The position numbers and the translations under genes are program-made. From Ornithobacterium rhinotracheale DSM 15997 (GTDB taxonomy: Bacteria > Bacteroidota > Bacteroidia > Flavobacteriales > Weeksellaceae): 64,000 bases of DNA. Numbering within the stretch: position 1 is the stretch's first letter; each line of letters starts with the position of its first letter. This document shows, in pieces, positions 42,988 through 51,996 of the stretch. Where the stretch lies: NCBI RefSeq assembly GCF_000265465.1, contig NC_018016.1:1273501-1337500 (forward strand), in the 5' to 3' direction. The notes below the pieces were generated by a model that was not told the DNA's origin, did not search any database, and saw only the letters and a program-made list of their open reading frames with translations.

Positions 42988-45357
42988 ATGAAATATATTT
43001 TTTCAATCCTTGTGTGCCTATTTTTGGTGGGCGTTCAGGCACAAGAAAATCCATTTATTACCAAAGAAATAAAAGTCCGTGGAAATTGCGGACAATGTAA
43101 AACCCGAATAGAAAAAGCCATTCAACAAGACGGCGTATCTTACGGAACTTGGGATGTGCAATCAAAAGTTTTGACTTTGCACTTTAATCCCCAAAAAACA
43201 AGTGTGGAGCAAGTTATGAAAAAGGTGGCAGATGCGGGACACGACAACGAATATTTTAAAGCCAAAGATTCATCTTACGATGGCATCACGGCTTGTTGCA
43301 AATACGACCGAGAAATCCCTTGGGAGAAAATTGCCGAAGCCACCACCATGCACCATGGTATGAATATGCACCATGGCGAGCACCCTAAAGAGATGGTTTT
43401 TCCTTATGAGAAAAACGACCCAAATCAAGAAATTGCGCTGCAATCGGTAACGGCAAATGCCAATACTGCTACCACCAAAATCAATAAAAATGCAGCAGGA
43501 CTTACTTTTGATATTTCTAAAAAAGAATTGATGAAAGCCGCTTGTTGCAATCTTTCTGAAAGTTTTGAAACCAACGCAACGGTGGATGTGGCGTATCCCG
43601 ATGCCGTAACGGGTGCCAAGCAGATTAAAATGCTTGGGCTAGATCAAAAATACACGCTTTTAAGTTCAGAATTAATTCCAGATTTGCGTGGTTTGTCGGG
43701 CGCATATGGTTTAAATTTTATTCCAGGAAGATGGATTCAGGGCATTCAGCTTACTAAGGGGGGAAGCTCCGTAGTGCATGGCTACGAATCTATCACGGGG
43801 CAAATCAATACCGAATGGTACAAAGGCATCAAAAAACAAAATAATTTGAATTTTTATGCCAATTCTATGGGGCGCGTAGAAGGAAATGTGGTGCATTCTG
43901 CCTCTTTGAACGATAAATGGGGGCAAGCGGTTTTATTGCATGCTAGTGCGGTAATAAATGCGCAAGACCATAACGACGATACTTTTATGGATGTTCCGCT
44001 AGGCAAGCAGCTCAATATGGCGTATTTGCTACATTACGATGATTTGATGAATAGTGGCTGGGGTAATAATTTAGGTATCAATTTAGTGTCGCTTAACAAT
44101 TCGGGCGGACAAATGGCGGGTGCCGTTCCCAATCCTTACGAAGCCAATACAGATATTACTAATTTTAAAATTTGGGATAAATTAGGCTTTGTTTTTCCGA
44201 AAAATCCGTACAAAAGTATTGGGTTTATGCAGAAATTTAATTATTACGAACAAAAAAGTGCTTGGGGGCTAAATGATTACAATGGTGTGGAGAAATCCTA
44301 TTATGCCAATTTAATTTACGAAAGTCCGTTAAGTCGTTCGCGCGAGCATACCTACAAAATGGGAGCAAGTTTTTTGTACGATGCGTTTAATGAAAACTAT
44401 CAAAATACGAATTTTGAACGCACGGAAACCGCTCCAGGAATCTTTGCAGAATATAGCTACAACGCGGCACCTTGGACATTGGTGGCGGGGGCGCGTGTGG
44501 ATTTTCATAATTTGGCGGGAACGCAATTTTCTCCAAGATTGAATGTAAAATACCAGCCTTTGCGAAATACCACATTCCGAGCATCGGCAGGGCGAGGTTT
44601 TAGAACAGCGAATATTTTTGCCGAAAATTTAAAATATTTGGTTTCAAATCGTAGGGTGAATATTCTGGACAAATCGGGCGATGTGTATGAATTGTCGCCA
44701 GAAGAAGCTTGGAATTATGGCGTGAGCCTTCAGCAGGATTTTAAAATTTTTAATCAAAAAAATACGATTTTGCTTGATTTTTTTGCCACCGATTTTCAAA
44801 ATCAGATTATTCCCGATTTAGATGAATCTACGCATCAAATCAATTTTTATAATATCAAAAAATCCAGAGCCAATACTTGGCAAGTGCAGTGGGATTCGCA
44901 TTTGGCAAAAGGTTTGGATTTACGAGTGGCGTACAAATATTATGATACCAAAGCCGATTATAAATCAGGCGAAAAATCGCTTATTTTCACACCCAAAGAA
45001 AGAGCTTTTGCCAATATTTCTTACGAGAGAAAAATACGCGAAGGTAAAGATCGATGGAGTACCGATGCTACTTTGCAGTGGATAGGCAAGCAACGCCTGC
45101 CCGATAGTGGTATGAATCCCGAAGCGTATCGCTGGAAGAGCGAAAGTCCTAGCTATTTCTTGCTGAATGCACAAGTGGCATATGATTTTGGGAAGAAAGC
45201 ACGCCTTTATCTAGGCGGAGAAAATTTGCTAAATTATACGCAAAATCAGCCAATCATCGCGCAAGATGCTCCGTTTGGAGATTTCTTTGACGCAGGTATG
45301 ATTTACGCACCGATTACCAAAGCTAATTTCTATTTTGGTTTAGATTTTAATTTTTAA
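42988..45357 (+). CDS. TonB-dependent receptor with N-terminal heavy-metal-associated domain
   Basis: This is a 789-residue outer-membrane transporter. After the signal peptide (1-18, GVQAQ) comes an HMA-like ferredoxin-fold domain (about 23-100) with the metal site GNCGQC (Cys34 and Cys37) and a further TACCKYD. A His/Met-rich linker (TTMHHGMNMHHGEH) follows, then the plug (SSELIPDLRGLSGAYGLNFIPGRWIQGIQLTKGGSSVVHGYESITGQINTE) and a 22-strand-type barrel ending in FGLDFNF. Uptake or sensing of a metal or metal chelate is likely. It is probably in one operon with the Cys-rich gene upstream. No HMA-independent regulator lies nearby. Confidence 0.88.
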   Translation: MKYIFSILVCLFLVGVQAQENPFITKEIKVRGNCGQCKTRIEKAIQQDGVSYGTWDVQSKVLTLHFNPQKTSVEQVMKKVADAGHDNEYFKAKDSSYDGITACCKYDREIPWEKIAEATTMHHGMNMHHGEHPKEMVFPYEKNDPNQEIALQSVTANANTATTKINKNAAGLTFDISKKELMKAACCNLSESFETNATVDVAYPDAVTGAKQIKMLGLDQKYTLLSSELIPDLRGLSGAYGLNFIPGRWIQGIQLTKGGSSVVHGYESITGQINTEWYKGIKKQNNLNFYANSMGRVEGNVVHSASLNDKWGQAVLLHASAVINAQDHNDDTFMDVPLGKQLNMAYLLHYDDLMNSGWGNNLGINLVSLNNSGGQMAGAVPNPYEANTDITNFKIWDKLGFVFPKNPYKSIGFMQKFNYYEQKSAWGLNDYNGVEKSYYANLIYESPLSRSREHTYKMGASFLYDAFNENYQNTNFERTETAPGIFAEYSYNAAPWTLVAGARVDFHNLAGTQFSPRLNVKYQPLRNTTFRASAGRGFRTANIFAENLKYLVSNRRVNILDKSGDVYELSPEEAWNYGVSLQQDFKIFNQKNTILLDFFATDFQNQIIPDLDESTHQINFYNIKKSRANTWQVQWDSHLAKGLDLRVAYKYYDTKADYKSGEKSLIFTPKERAFANISYERKIREGKDRWSTDATLQWIGKQRLPDSGMNPEAYRWKSESPSYFLLNAQVAYDFGKKARLYLGGENLLNYTQNQPIIAQDAPFGDFFDAGMIYAPITKANFYFGLDFNF

Positions 45358-45378
45358 GTTTAAAGTTTTTTGCATGAA

Positions 45379-45412
45379 AAAATCCCCGACCGCTTTGGCG
45401 GTCGGGGATTTT
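45379..45412. terminator. Bidirectional terminator between the TonB receptor and galT
   Basis: AAAATCCCCGACCGC (45379-45393) pairs perfectly with 45398-45412, with A- and T-runs on both sides. Confidence 0.9.
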
Positions 45413-45437
45413 AAATTTAATTTAAAAAATATGAATT

Positions 45438-46493
45438 TTAATGATTTTGTTGTTTGTAATGCACTTTTGGCAATGCTCTCAATCGGTCTGCCGCTTGTTC
45501 GGCAGTAAGGTCACGCTGAGATTCTGCCATCATTTCGTAGCCCACCATAAATTTTTTTACGCTAGCAGAGCGGAGTAGTGGTGGGTAAAAACTCATGTGC
45601 AAATGCCAATGCGGATGCTCTTTTCCATCGGTAGGTGCTTGATGGATTCCCGCAGAATATGGGAACGAAGTTTTAAAAAGATTATCGTACATCACGGTAA
45701 GTGCTTTCAGAATTTCGGCATAATCTTTAATTTCTTGATTCGTTAAGTCTGAAATATTTTGCACTGCTCTTTCCGGGATAATCATCGCCTCATATGGCCA
45801 AATTGCCCAATACGGAATTAGGGCAACGAAAGTTTCGTTCTCGGCTAAAATGCGTTCTTCTTTTCGTTCAAGCTCTTGAGCTACATAATCTTCAAGTAGC
45901 GTTTTGCCATGCTCATCAAAATATTTTTTTTGATTTTTGTCTAATTTTTCCACCTTGGTAGGCAAATGCTGTTGAGCCCAGATTTGTCCGTGTGGGTGCG
46001 GGTTGCTACACCCCATAGTAGCCCCTTTGTTTTCAAAGATTTGAACATAATTAATGAAATCTTTGCTACCCAAATCTTTAAATTCTCGAATCCAAGTTTT
46101 GATGACTTTTTCTATATCCGAAAGTTCAAGCTCTGGCAAGGTTAAATCATGGCGTGGCGAGAAACAAACCACGCGTGCCGTTCCAGACTCTGGCACCGAG
46201 GTGAAAAACGGATTGCTATTATCTGGTGCTTCGACAACTTCTGGCTTTAGTGCTGCAAAATCATTGTTAAAGACAAAAGGCTCTGTATATTTGGGGTTGA
46301 TATCGCCACTCACACGCGTATTGCCAGGGCAGAGATAGCAACTTTCTACATACTGAGGTTTTTGTTCCGTATTTGGTTTTTCTTGTTGCCCTTGCCAAGG
46401 TCTTTTGGCACGGTGCGGAGAAACCAAAACCCACTCATCTAGCAGCGGATTGTATCTGCGATGAGGATGCTCGGTAGGATCAAACTTTGTCAT
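45438..46493 (-). CDS. galT: Galactose-1-phosphate uridylyltransferase
   Basis: This is a 351-residue Leloir-pathway enzyme that exchanges UMP between UDP-glucose and galactose-1-phosphate. The nucleophilic His is in GCSNPHPHGQIWA. The zinc-site CYLCPGNTR, HRRYNPLLDEWVLVSPHR and the C-terminal HWHLHMSFYPPLLR are present. It follows galM by 19 bases on the same strand. galK and galE are not in the window. Confidence 0.96.
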   Translation of the reverse strand: MTKFDPTEHPHRRYNPLLDEWVLVSPHRAKRPWQGQQEKPNTEQKPQYVESCYLCPGNTRVSGDINPKYTEPFVFNNDFAALKPEVVEAPDNSNPFFTSVPESGTARVVCFSPRHDLTLPELELSDIEKVIKTWIREFKDLGSKDFINYVQIFENKGATMGCSNPHPHGQIWAQQHLPTKVEKLDKNQKKYFDEHGKTLLEDYVAQELERKEERILAENETFVALIPYWAIWPYEAMIIPERAVQNISDLTNQEIKDYAEILKALTVMYDNLFKTSFPYSAGIHQAPTDGKEHPHWHLHMSFYPPLLRSASVKKFMVGYEMMAESQRDLTAEQAADRLRALPKVHYKQQNH

Positions 46494-46512
46494 CTTTTAG
46501 TAGTTTTTGTTG

Positions 46513-47529
46513 CTAAAAGTCGAACTTAAATTTAGTCGTATGTTCATACTTTTCGCCAGCTTTTAAAGTCGTTGGCTCAAAGTTTTTGTGGTTAAGCGAA
46601 TCGGCAAAACCTTGTGTTTCTATGGCAATCCCTGCGTTTTTTCCACTTTTTTTCACGCTTTCATTTTTGAAAGGTAAAATGTAATATCCTGCGTATAGAT
46701 GAACCACTGGGTGTGTAGTTTTTACTTGCACGCCAATTGAGCCATCTTCGTTTTTAAGCTCTGCTGCCACTTCATCGCTACCCACTTTTCGGATAAATGA
46801 ATTGTCAAGATTTTCAAAAACTTTTTTGCCTTCTCTTAAGTCAAAATCAGTTCCGTCCACAGGCAGAATTTCACCTGTTGGGATACAGTCCACGATAGGC
46901 ACATACTTGTCAGATGGCACTTGTGCGTGGTGATTGAGCACGGTTTCACCTTTATTTAGCGATAAATTGAAATAAGTATGATTAGTCAAATTACAAATGG
47001 TAGTCTTATCTGATTTTGCTTTGTAATTAATGCTTAATTCATTTTCATTATTGAGTGTATAAGTTACTTCTGCGTCCAGATTTCCAGGGAAGCCCTCATC
47101 GCCGTCTGGAGAATGCAGCGTTAAAACAATTCCGCAATTATCTGCATTTTCAAAAGTATCTTTCACTGTCCAATGTTTACTGTCAAAACCTTGAACACCA
47201 CCATGAAGTTGGTTTCCGTTATTGTTTACGCTAAGTTGTAAATCCTTATCTTCTAGCACAAAATGCCCTTTGCAAATTCTACCTGCGTGGCGACCGATTA
47301 GCGCACCGAAATAGGGATAATCCTCACGATATTCATCGCTTAAATAATCTTCCACTTTATCGAATCCTAAAACGCATTCCACCATTTTCCCGTTCACAGG
47401 AACTTTAATGGATTGAATGATTCCGCCAAAGCTAAGAATCGTAACTTGCATTTGATTGTCGTTTTCAAGCAGGTAGCTAGTAACTTCTTGATTGTTTACT
47501 TTTCCTGCGATATTTTTGGTTATTTTCAT
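46513..47529 (-). CDS. galM: Aldose 1-epimerase (galactose mutarotase)
   Basis: This is a 338-residue enzyme interconverting alpha and beta anomers of aldohexoses. Motifs are NNNGNQLHGGVQGFD, the catalytic-His region TNHTYFNLS, PTGEILPVDGTDFDLR and the C-terminal AIETQGFADSLNHKNF. There is no signal peptide, so it is probably cytoplasmic. It forms an operon with galT downstream. Confidence 0.95.
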   Translation of the reverse strand: MKITKNIAGKVNNQEVTSYLLENDNQMQVTILSFGGIIQSIKVPVNGKMVECVLGFDKVEDYLSDEYREDYPYFGALIGRHAGRICKGHFVLEDKDLQLSVNNNGNQLHGGVQGFDSKHWTVKDTFENADNCGIVLTLHSPDGDEGFPGNLDAEVTYTLNNENELSINYKAKSDKTTICNLTNHTYFNLSLNKGETVLNHHAQVPSDKYVPIVDCIPTGEILPVDGTDFDLREGKKVFENLDNSFIRKVGSDEVAAELKNEDGSIGVQVKTTHPVVHLYAGYYILPFKNESVKKSGKNAGIAIETQGFADSLNHKNFEPTTLKAGEKYEHTTKFKFDF

Positions 47530-47603
47530 AGTTAAAAATTTACTCTTAGCTAAATTAAGGTTTTTTTCGGAAATTATTAAATAAAGTGAATATGATTTTA
47601 ATC

Positions 47604-47642
47604 AAAAAAAGCCACATCAATTCAATTGATGTGGCTTTTTTT
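47604..47642. terminator. Terminator downstream of csbD
   Basis: A near-perfect long hairpin (AAAAAAAGCCACATCAAT with ATTGATGTGGCTTTTTTT around TCA). It lies just after the minus-strand CsbD gene, upstream of galM. Confidence 0.85.
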
Positions 47643-47663
47643 ATAAATTGGAAATCTCAAAGA

Positions 47664-47879
47664 TTATTTTGATTCTTCTTCGCTGCTGAATAGATCTTCA
47701 AAGAATTTAGAGATAGTTTCTTTCGCTTCTCCTGTTTTTTCTTGAAGTCTTCCAAGCAATTCCTCAGATTTTCCTTCAGTGTAAGTTAAATCATCATCGG
47801 TCAAATCTCCCCATTGTTGTTTAACTTTTCCTTTTAACTGATTCCAGTTTCCTTTTAATTTGTCGTCTAAACTACTCAT
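47664..47879 (-). CDS. CsbD-family stress protein
   Basis: This is a 71-residue hydrophilic protein matching the CsbD family: DKLKGNWNQLKGKVKQQWGDLTDDDLTYTEGKSEELLGRLQEKTG. Such proteins are stress-induced in many bacteria; the mechanism is unknown. The ATG at 47879 is preferred because an 18-residue upstream extension of the frame (from 47933) is not family-like. Confidence 0.9.
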   Translation of the reverse strand: MSSLDDKLKGNWNQLKGKVKQQWGDLTDDDLTYTEGKSEELLGRLQEKTGEAKETISKFFEDLFSSEEESK

Positions 47880-48001
47880 AATAATTTTGTTTAAATGTTC
47901 GCTATTAAAAGTGCAACAACTATTCCATCTCATAAAAAAGATAGTTAAATCCTTGTTAATCCCAAGTAATCGTGTTTATTTTGCAGAAAAATTAATAATC
48001 A

Positions 48002-48667
48002 ATGGACTTTAAAGCACTTCTTTTTGATATGGATGGCGTAATCGTGGATACGGAGCCACTTCACCGCAAAGCATGGTTTGCTGCGTTTGCTGAATACGGC
48101 ATCGAGACGGAGCCTGGATATTACGAATCATTTACAGGAAAAGCTACTTTGCCTGTGAGCCAAGAAATCGTAGAAAAATATCAATTAGATTGCACGCCAG
48201 AAGAATTGGTAGCTTGCAAGAGAAAGTATTTTAAAGACTATTTTGATAACGATGAGGATTTTGATTTACTGCCTGGCGTGCGCGAATTGATTCAAGATTT
48301 ATATAATAATGGTATAAAATTAATCTTGGCATCATCGGCAAGTATGAATACCATCAATTGGGTTTTTGAGCGATTTGGGATTGCACAATATTTCTCTGGA
48401 AAAATCAGTGGGGCAGAGCTGAGGGAATCAAAGCCTAATCCAGAAATATTTTTAAAAGCCGCTGAAATGGCAAATGCTAAGCCCGAAGAATGTGTGGTAA
48501 TCGAAGATTCTACCAATGGGATTTTAGCAGCCAAACGTGCAGAAATCTTTACGATAGGTTATAAAAGTTTACATAGCAAAAATCAAGATTATTCGCTGGC
48601 TGATGTCGTGATTTCAAACTTCGATGAGGTGAATTACGAAAAAATTAATATATTCGTAAAATCTTAG
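48002..48667 (+). CDS. HAD-family phosphatase/phosphoglucomutase-like protein
   Basis: This is a 221-residue haloacid-dehalogenase-fold enzyme. Motif I is LLFDMDGVIVDTEP (Asp9 nucleophile, Asp11), motif II is ILASSAS, and motif III/IV is SKPNPEIFLKAAE...CVVIEDSTNGILAA. The helical cap at about 18-80 resembles beta-phosphoglucomutase relatives. The substrate cannot be assigned, although galactose genes lie nearby. It is probably cotranscribed with the thioesterase 13 bases downstream. Confidence 0.88.
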   Translation: MDFKALLFDMDGVIVDTEPLHRKAWFAAFAEYGIETEPGYYESFTGKATLPVSQEIVEKYQLDCTPEELVACKRKYFKDYFDNDEDFDLLPGVRELIQDLYNNGIKLILASSASMNTINWVFERFGIAQYFSGKISGAELRESKPNPEIFLKAAEMANAKPEECVVIEDSTNGILAAKRAEIFTIGYKSLHSKNQDYSLADVVISNFDEVNYEKINIFVKS

Positions 48668-48680
48668 AATTTTACGAAAA

Positions 48681-49541
48681 ATGAAAGAAGTATCTTCGCT
48701 CCAGCGACTTATAAAAATGGATCAACTCGATGAATTCACTTTTTTGGGAGAGAATTACAGCATCGGGAGTCCTATCGTGTTTGGAGGGCAAGTTTTGGCG
48801 CAAGGGCTTTATGCCATGAGCCAGAGTGTGCCAGAGGAGCGCATAGCACATTCTTTGCACGGCTATTTTATTTTGCCAGGGGATTTAACCAAGCCCATTC
48901 GTTATGAAGTGGAGTTTGTGCGCGACGGTGGTAGCTTTTCTACTCGACGCGTAAAAGCCTTGCAAGATGATAAAATTATCTTTTTTATGGGCGCATCGTT
49001 CCAGAAAAAAGAGGAAGGCTATCATCACCAAATGCAGATGCCTAAAGTGCCCCAGCCCGACGAGCTTTATAGCTGGGACGATATGTATAATCAGCTCAAG
49101 GATCATTTACCAAGAGCGATGAAGCAATTTCTGTCCATAGAGCGTCCTTTTATCTTTAAACCTACGGTTTTGGAAAATGTGCTGGAAAGAAAACCTCGCG
49201 AACCTAATTACAGCGTTTGGTTTAAAATTAAAGGCGAAACCGAAAACAATCCGTTGATGAACAGAGCTATTTTGTCGTATGTTTCGGATTATAATCTGCT
49301 CACGACTGCGCTCAGACCCCACGCACATGTGGCAGATATGAGCAATACGCAATTAGCAACGATAGACCACGCAATGTGGTTTCATCAAGAGGCGGATATC
49401 AATGAGTGGTATTTGTATTCGGTGGATTCGCCAATTGCTTCCAACGCTAGAGGTTTTGTAAGAGGAAGTATTTTTAGCCAAGACGGAAAACTTGTAGCAT
49501 CGGTAGCACAAGAAGGGCTTTTAAGACCAATAACTAAATAA
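48681..49541 (+). CDS. Acyl-CoA thioesterase II (TesB-like)
   Basis: This is a 286-residue double-hotdog enzyme hydrolysing acyl-CoA. Typical segments are IVFGGQVLAQGLYAMSQSV, HSLHGYFILPGDLTKPIRYEVEFVRDGGSFSTRRVKA and the second hotdog with ATIDHAMWFHQEADINEWYLYSVDSPIASNARGFVRGSIFSQDGKLVASVAQEGLLR. Its length is normal. It lies in an operon between the HAD and TlpA-like genes. Confidence 0.92.
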   Translation: MKEVSSLQRLIKMDQLDEFTFLGENYSIGSPIVFGGQVLAQGLYAMSQSVPEERIAHSLHGYFILPGDLTKPIRYEVEFVRDGGSFSTRRVKALQDDKIIFFMGASFQKKEEGYHHQMQMPKVPQPDELYSWDDMYNQLKDHLPRAMKQFLSIERPFIFKPTVLENVLERKPREPNYSVWFKIKGETENNPLMNRAILSYVSDYNLLTTALRPHAHVADMSNTQLATIDHAMWFHQEADINEWYLYSVDSPIASNARGFVRGSIFSQDGKLVASVAQEGLLRPITK

Positions 49542-49559
49542 AAAAATATAGATTAAAAT

Positions 49560-50579
49560 ATGAAAAAAGTACTATTAAGTGCGATTGTAATCGCTAGCGT
49601 AATCGGTTGTAAAAACAAACCAAAAGATTACGCAACATTCTCAGGAAAAGTTACAAATATTGATGTTCCTGCAGATTCTGTATATGTGTTCAATCCAGAA
49701 ACCAATTACACCAAAAGTATTAAGCTGAATCCAGATGGAACTTTTAGCGATACTTTGAAAGTGCAAGAAGGTCACTTTATATTCAAAATTGGAGATGAGT
49801 ATGGTAGAGTTTATTTGAAAAACGGAGACGAAATTAAAATCACTACCGATTACCCAGCATTCGATGATAAATTGGTATATGATGGAGAGGGCGAATCTAT
49901 TGAACTAAATAAATTATCGCTAGAAGTTGCAAAGTTAGCGGGTAATTTCTTTGATAATGATGGGCTTCTTGAGCAAAGTACAGAAGAATTAGATCAGTCT
50001 AAAAAAACATTTTTGAACGAAGTTGATGCTTTGTTTCAAAAGTATCCAAGTGTAAATGATTCCATTAAAGGGGAGATTAAAACGAGTTTAAACAACAGTT
50101 TGGTTTCTTTGTCGGATATGGTTCAGGAGAGAAAAAATCTTCAAGAAAAATTTGTAGGAAAACCAGCTCCACAATTTACATTGCCAAGCATCGATGGCAA
50201 AAAAGTTTCGCTTTCTGATTTGAAAGGAAAGCCAGTGTATGTGGACATTTGGGCTACTTGGTGTGGACCATGTAAAGCAGAAATTCCTTCATTGAAGAAT
50301 TTAGAAGAAAAATATGGAGATAAAATCCATTTTGTAAGCCTTTCTGTAGACGAGCCAAATACTAAAGAAAAATGGAGCGAGTTTGTAAAAGAAAAAGGCT
50401 TGAAAGGAGTTCAAATCATGAGCGAAAACGGTTGGAAAAACGATTTTGTTCAAGCTTTAGAAGTAAGAGGAATCCCAAGATTTGTCTTGATTGATGCGCA
50501 AGGAAACATCGTGAATCCAGATGCACCAAGACCAAGTGCTCCAAATATTGAGGAGACTTTAAACGCTTTGATTAAATGA
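49560..50579 (+). CDS. TlpA-like thioredoxin-family protein with N-terminal DUF4369 domain
   Basis: This is a 339-residue protein. The first 17 residues (MKKVLLSAIVIASVIGC) form a lipoprotein signal with Cys17. A DUF4369-like beta domain (about 25-110) follows, then a helical linker and a thioredoxin domain with WATWCGPCKAEIPS (Cys235 and Cys238) and VRGIPRFVLID. It is the third TlpA-type protein in the window. It is probably periplasm-facing and involved in thiol-disulfide exchange or respiratory-protein maturation. Confidence 0.9.
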   Translation: MKKVLLSAIVIASVIGCKNKPKDYATFSGKVTNIDVPADSVYVFNPETNYTKSIKLNPDGTFSDTLKVQEGHFIFKIGDEYGRVYLKNGDEIKITTDYPAFDDKLVYDGEGESIELNKLSLEVAKLAGNFFDNDGLLEQSTEELDQSKKTFLNEVDALFQKYPSVNDSIKGEIKTSLNNSLVSLSDMVQERKNLQEKFVGKPAPQFTLPSIDGKKVSLSDLKGKPVYVDIWATWCGPCKAEIPSLKNLEEKYGDKIHFVSLSVDEPNTKEKWSEFVKEKGLKGVQIMSENGWKNDFVQALEVRGIPRFVLIDAQGNIVNPDAPRPSAPNIEETLNALIK

Positions 50580-50620
50580 GAATTTTTTCAACAATTAGAA
50601 AAACAAATTAAAACCCCTAT

Positions 50621-50652
50621 AAGATGCCAATAAAAGTTGGCATCTTTTTTTA
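50621..50652 (+). terminator. Terminator after the TlpA-like gene
   Basis: AAGATGCCAA (50621-50630) pairs with TTGGCATCTT (50637-50646), followed by TTTTTT. Confidence 0.85.
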
Positions 50653-50700
50653 TGCACAAAAATCATTTAAAAAAATTCCATGTAAGAAAGCACAAACTCC

Positions 50701-50708
50701 TATCTTTG
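50701..50708 (+). promoter_or_regulatory. -7 box TATCTTTG of the DUF2520 gene
   Basis: The box lies 16 bases before the ATG at 50724 and supports that start rather than an in-frame ATG at 50637 inside the terminator. Confidence 0.65.
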
Positions 50709-50723
50709 CCTCAAAGTGAATTT

Positions 50724-51491
50724 ATGAAAAGTGTAACGATTATAGGCGCTGGGAATGTAGCCTTTCATTTAACGCGTGCATTTGTGAGCAATACCGTTCA
50801 GGTAAATCAAATTTACAATCGTACTTTGGCAAAAGCTGAGGCGATTGGGGAAGCCAATGGCATAAGATATACCGATAAAATTTCAGAATTAGAGCGTTCC
50901 GATTTATTTATCATTGCCTCTTCAGATGCCGCAATAGAGGAGCTTTCCATGCACATTCCGTTCAATGATGTTATGGTGGTGCACACCTCTGGCGCAATGC
51001 CTATGAGCACACTTAAAGGGAAATATAGAAAAGGTGTTTTGTATCCTTTGCAGACATTTAGCCAAAATAGAAAATTGAATTATAGCGAAATTCCATTTTT
51101 TGTAGAAGCAGAAAATCCAGAAGACGAAAAAGCTTTGCTAGAGCTCGCCGAGCGAGTGAGCAATCGAGCTAAAATCTTAAACAGCGAGCAAAGAGCACAA
51201 ATGCACCTTTCTGCCGTGTGGGCATGTAATTTTGCCAATCACATGTATTACATTGCTCAAAAAACGGCGGAAGAAGCTGGTTTAGGCTTTGAATACCTTC
51301 GTCCTTTAATTGAAGAAACTGCTTTAAAAATCGAGGATTTAACACCTTTTGAAGCGCAAACAGGGCCAGCTAAACGCAACGACCAAATTACGATAGAAAA
51401 ACATTTAAGTTTGATTAAAGATTCTTACTTAAAAGATATGTACAACGATATTAGCAACTTGATAAATAAAACCTACCATGGAGAATTATAA
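50724..51491 (+). CDS. Rossmann-like / DUF2520 oxidoreductase-type protein
   Basis: This is a 255-residue protein with an N-terminal NAD(P)-binding fold (KSVTIIGAGNVAFHLTRAF, DLFIIASSDAAIEE, VVHTSGAMPMSTL) and a C-terminal helical DUF2520 domain (MHLSAVWACNFANHMYYIAQ; LRPLIEETALK; TGPAKRNDQITIEKHL). It resembles ketopantoate or pyrroline-carboxylate reductases in layout; the substrate is unknown. The promoter position rules out a longer start at 50637. It overlaps the next gene by 14 bases. Confidence 0.88.
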   Translation: MKSVTIIGAGNVAFHLTRAFVSNTVQVNQIYNRTLAKAEAIGEANGIRYTDKISELERSDLFIIASSDAAIEELSMHIPFNDVMVVHTSGAMPMSTLKGKYRKGVLYPLQTFSQNRKLNYSEIPFFVEAENPEDEKALLELAERVSNRAKILNSEQRAQMHLSAVWACNFANHMYYIAQKTAEEAGLGFEYLRPLIEETALKIEDLTPFEAQTGPAKRNDQITIEKHLSLIKDSYLKDMYNDISNLINKTYHGEL

Positions 51492-51996
51492 AGAAAAGAT
51501 GAAAAACATCAAAGCCTTTGTGTTTGATGTAGATGGCGTGCTTACTGATGGTAAAATTATGCTTTTCCCAGACGGGAGTTTTGTGCGAAACATGAATGTA
51601 AAAGATGGCTATGTAATGCAATTTGCCATTAAAAAAGGTTATTTAATCGGAATTATCACAGGAGGAGCCGATCCAATGGTGAGTCAGCGATTGAAAGCCT
51701 TGGGCATTACCGATATTTATACCCAATCGCATCATAAGTACGATGATTTTGAGGATTTTCTATTTAAATATGATTTAAAACCAGAAGAAGTGCTTTATAT
51801 GGGCGATGATGTGCTAGACATGGAAGTAATCGCGGCTGCAGGCATCGGCTGTGCTCCGAACAATGCCGTGGTGGAAGCCCAAGAAGCGGCAGATTATATT
51901 TCGCCACGCAATGGAGGCGATGGCTGTGTGCGCGAAGTCATAGAACAAGTAATGCGCGTGCAGGGGCACTGGAACGATTTTAAAATTGGATTGTAA
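51478..51996 (+). CDS. KdsC-like HAD phosphatase (KDO-8-phosphate phosphatase type)
   Basis: This is a 172-residue capless HAD enzyme: FVFDVDGVLTDGKIMLFPDGSF (Asp17 and Asp19 by position), ITGGADPMVSQRLKALGI, and YMGDDVLDMEVIAAAG. In the family the reaction releases KDO from KDO-8-phosphate for lipopolysaccharide core synthesis, although some members act on related sugars. It overlaps the DUF2520 gene by 14 bases and converges on the amidohydrolase gene with a 17-base overlap. Confidence 0.88.
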   Translation: MENYKEKMKNIKAFVFDVDGVLTDGKIMLFPDGSFVRNMNVKDGYVMQFAIKKGYLIGIITGGADPMVSQRLKALGITDIYTQSHHKYDDFEDFLFKYDLKPEEVLYMGDDVLDMEVIAAAGIGCAPNNAVVEAQEAADYISPRNGGDGCVREVIEQVMRVQGHWNDFKIGL

